Below are positions 15,469-17,391 of a stretch of 17,391 bases of DNA, in pieces. The translations under genes and the position numbers were made by a program. The notes beneath the pieces are model-generated. The model ran no database searches, was not told the DNA's origin, and saw only the letters and a program-made list of their open reading frames with translations. Where the stretch lies: contig CAJZEE010000044.1 in assembly GCA_915066865.1 (NCBI GenBank), positions 1 through 17,391 of the forward strand, read 5' to 3'. Each line of letters opens with the position of its first letter. The stretch's first letter is position 1. This DNA is from an uncultured Veillonella sp. (GTDB lineage: Bacteria > Bacillota > Negativicutes > Veillonellales > Veillonellaceae).

Positions 15469-17391
15469 TTGAAAAATATAAACTTTATCCAAAGTGCCAT
15501 AATACAATTAGAGGGGGGGGCTTTTCAAAAACTATTTGATGCATATTTGTATAAAAAATATAAATTTAAAAATATTCAAACCTTAGGCGTTCAGACGGGA
15601 ACTAATAAAACGACAAAAGGAACACCTGACTCTTATGTTTTGACTGATGAAGGCAATTATATTTTGATAAACTATGGATCAGTGAAATCACAGTCCGCAG
15701 CTAAAATAAAGGCAGATATTTTAGCATGTTTTGAACAGTCAAAAATTTCTCTTAATAAGAAGAAAATACAAAAAATCATTTGTGGACATTGTTCTACAAA
15801 TATTCATATAGAACAGTTTGATGATATTATAGGTTCTATAGAAGGTGTTGAAGTAGAACTTATTGGAATTGATACAATTTCACATGATTTAGCATTATTG
15901 TATCCACATATTGCGAAAGATGAACTTGGCATTGCAATAGATACAAATCAATTTTTTGATATAGACGATTTTGTTAAAGCGTATGATGCAAATGGTATAA
16001 ATGCTCCTATTGATAGTCATTTTTTTCATCGAGAATCAGAGTTTACCGAGTTATGTAGTAGTATACATAATAATAAAGTAACTATATTGACAGGACCATC
16101 TGGAATTGGAAAGACTAGATTAGCTGTAGAGGCATGTAGAGAAGAAGATAATGTAACTACAAAAGTTTTTTGTGTAAAAAGTAATGGGAATTTATTATAT
16201 GAGGATATTAAATATTACATTTCTGACCCAGGTAGATATTTGATTTTTCTAGATGATGCAAATATGGTTGCAAGTCTAGATAATGTTATAAACACTATTT
16301 TAACATTATCATCTGATTTTGATATTAGGATTCTTATTTCAGTAAGAGATTATGCTAAGGATAGAGTTATAAAAGTAGTATCTAAGTATATAACTCCTAA
16401 TATAATTGAAATTGGACCGTTTAAGGATGATGAGATAAAGAATATTTTGAAATCAAATTTAGGAATAATAAATTTAGATTATCTTAACAAGATTTCACAA
16501 ATTTCAAATGGAAATATAAGACTAGCTTTTCTTGCGGGTATAAAATCTATAGAGGATGGATTTCAATCAATACGTAATGCTGAAGATATTTTTAAAAATT
16601 ACTATGGAAGAATTATTGATGAAGCGAAGCTAAAAAGAGAAGATATTCTTATGTTATTTTTTATTGCTATATCTGGTCCGGTGAAAAATAATGAAAACCA
16701 ACTTTATAATAATTTGAAACAATTCTATGGTCAGAAAATTGATGAGACTCTTATAGTTGAACACTTATATTCATTAGAATTAGTAGATTGGTTCAAAAAT
16801 AAGATAATAAAAATTTCAGATCAGAGTTTTGGAAACTATATACTGTACTATGTGTTGTTTGAGAAAAAATGGATAAGTGTGGATGCTCTTATCTCCATTG
16901 GGTTTCCTAGCTTTAAAAATAAAATTGTATATGCTTTAAATACATTAATAGAAATATTTAATTCCGAAGAGTGTATAAAATATATTAAAGATTCAATAAA
17001 TGCTGTTTGGGATAGCGTACCTGAGAGTCAGAATTTAGATTATCTTGAGTCTTTTTATCTGATTAATCCTGATAAAGCCTTATCTATAATCAAGAGTCAT
17101 ATTGAGCAAGAAGCATACGTAGATTTTGATTTACATAATTTTGATGTTAATTCTCCAAAAAAACATAATAGTTCTAGTACTAACATAATAGAAATATTAG
17201 GTGGCTTTAAGTTTACACAGAATTATGAAGATGCAATTGATCTTCTGATGCGGTACTTTGACCGAAGGCCTGATTTGATAATGGATTTTTATTCTGTGTT
17301 TAGTGAGCGACTCTTATATGATACACATTCATATAAAGATAATTATAATCATGAGATGCGTCTTTTAGATAAGTTGTGGTGTTATACAGAA
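15469..17391 (+). CDS. nSTAND3-like NTPase with endonuclease-like N-terminus (3' end outside window)
   Basis: The frame is open for 641 codons to the window end. It starts at TTG 15469, with GGGGTGAG (15457-15464) five bases ahead; no in-frame ATG occurs until far downstream. Residues 1 to about 190 look like a restriction-endonuclease-like domain: LEGGAFQKLFDAY near 14-26, GVQTGTNKTTKGTPD (40-54), and a beta strand YILINYGS where PD-(D/E)xK enzymes carry E-x-K. An STAND-type ATPase follows: Walker A GPSGIGKT (209-216), Walker B YLIFLDD (257-263), and ISVRDY (290-295) as sensor arginine. The remainder is helical and probably a sensor region. This architecture matches proteins predicted to act in anti-phage conflict, where the STAND core senses an invader and activates the effector; that role is inferred. 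A run of eight G lies at codons 15-17. Confidence 0.82.
   Translation, partial: MKNINFIQSAIIQLEGGAFQKLFDAYLYKKYKFKNIQTLGVQTGTNKTTKGTPDSYVLTDEGNYILINYGSVKSQSAAKIKADILACFEQSKISLNKKKIQKIICGHCSTNIHIEQFDDIIGSIEGVEVELIGIDTISHDLALLYPHIAKDELGIAIDTNQFFDIDDFVKAYDANGINAPIDSHFFHRESEFTELCSSIHNNKVTILTGPSGIGKTRLAVEACREEDNVTTKVFCVKSNGNLLYEDIKYYISDPGRYLIFLDDANMVASLDNVINTILTLSSDFDIRILISVRDYAKDRVIKVVSKYITPNIIEIGPFKDDEIKNILKSNLGIINLDYLNKISQISNGNIRLAFLAGIKSIEDGFQSIRNAEDIFKNYYGRIIDEAKLKREDILMLFFIAISGPVKNNENQLYNNLKQFYGQKIDETLIVEHLYSLELVDWFKNKIIKISDQSFGNYILYYVLFEKKWISVDALISIGFPSFKNKIVYALNTLIEIFNSEECIKYIKDSINAVWDSVPESQNLDYLESFYLINPDKALSIIKSHIEQEAYVDFDLHNFDVNSPKKHNSSSTNIIEILGGFKFTQNYEDAIDLLMRYFDRRPDLIMDFYSVFSERLLYDTHSYKDNYNHEMRLLDKLWCYTE
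15513..15520 (+). repeat. G8 homopolymer tract in the NTPase coding start
   Basis: Eight consecutive G encode part of the E-G-G motif at residues 15-17. The present length keeps the frame open. Gain or loss of one G would shift the frame near codon 17 and abolish the protein, as in slipped-strand phase-variable genes. Confidence 0.75.

Noticed and set aside
15304..15507. 67-residue minus-strand open frame over the NTPase promoter and start
   Set aside because: It is AT-rich with no ribosome site and covers a good promoter and the 5' end of a much larger coding frame.

Overview
The window looks like a chromosomal segment of a low-GC Bacillota, most likely a Negativicutes of the Veillonella type. 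The reasons are strong AGGAGG-type ribosome binding sites, a T-box in front of ileS, a lipoprotein binding protein, and overall gene content. The genus is inferred from general impression, not from any search. Moderately GC-rich housekeeping genes fill the centre. Both ends are visibly AT-rich and carry accessory functions.

Left edge (1-2209): the C-terminal ATPase half of an ABC exporter runs in from outside and overlaps a radical SAM/SPASM peptide maturase. A small winged-helix-like gene follows. This looks like the 3' end of a cluster for a ribosomally made, modified and exported peptide; the precursor gene is not in view.

Core (2285-13529): a consensus promoter and an isoleucine T-box control ileS, which ends in a bidirectional terminator. 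Two minus-strand genes follow: a 790-residue Sel1/TPR-like protein and a lipoprotein amino-acid-binding protein, each with its own promoter. Divergent from these is a plus-strand run of an M20 amidohydrolase, a Cof-type HAD phosphatase and a 2[4Fe-4S] ferredoxin, then guaA with its own extended -10 promoter and structured leader. The end of the ferredoxin gene is imperfectly duplicated in tandem.

Right edge (13530-17391): directly after guaA the composition turns AT-rich. A free-standing bacterial EndoU-type RNase toxin domain is followed by a 247-residue gene that is the natural candidate for its immunity protein. After a bidirectional terminator and a promoter comes a large NTPase with an N-terminal restriction-endonuclease-like region and a STAND-type P-loop core (nSTAND3-like). 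It starts at TTG, carries a G8 tract in its first codons and runs off the window. I read this as a small conflict/defence island at the 3' end of guaA, with a possibly phase-variable STAND defence gene. No rRNA, tRNA, CRISPR array, integrase or complete insertion sequence was seen.
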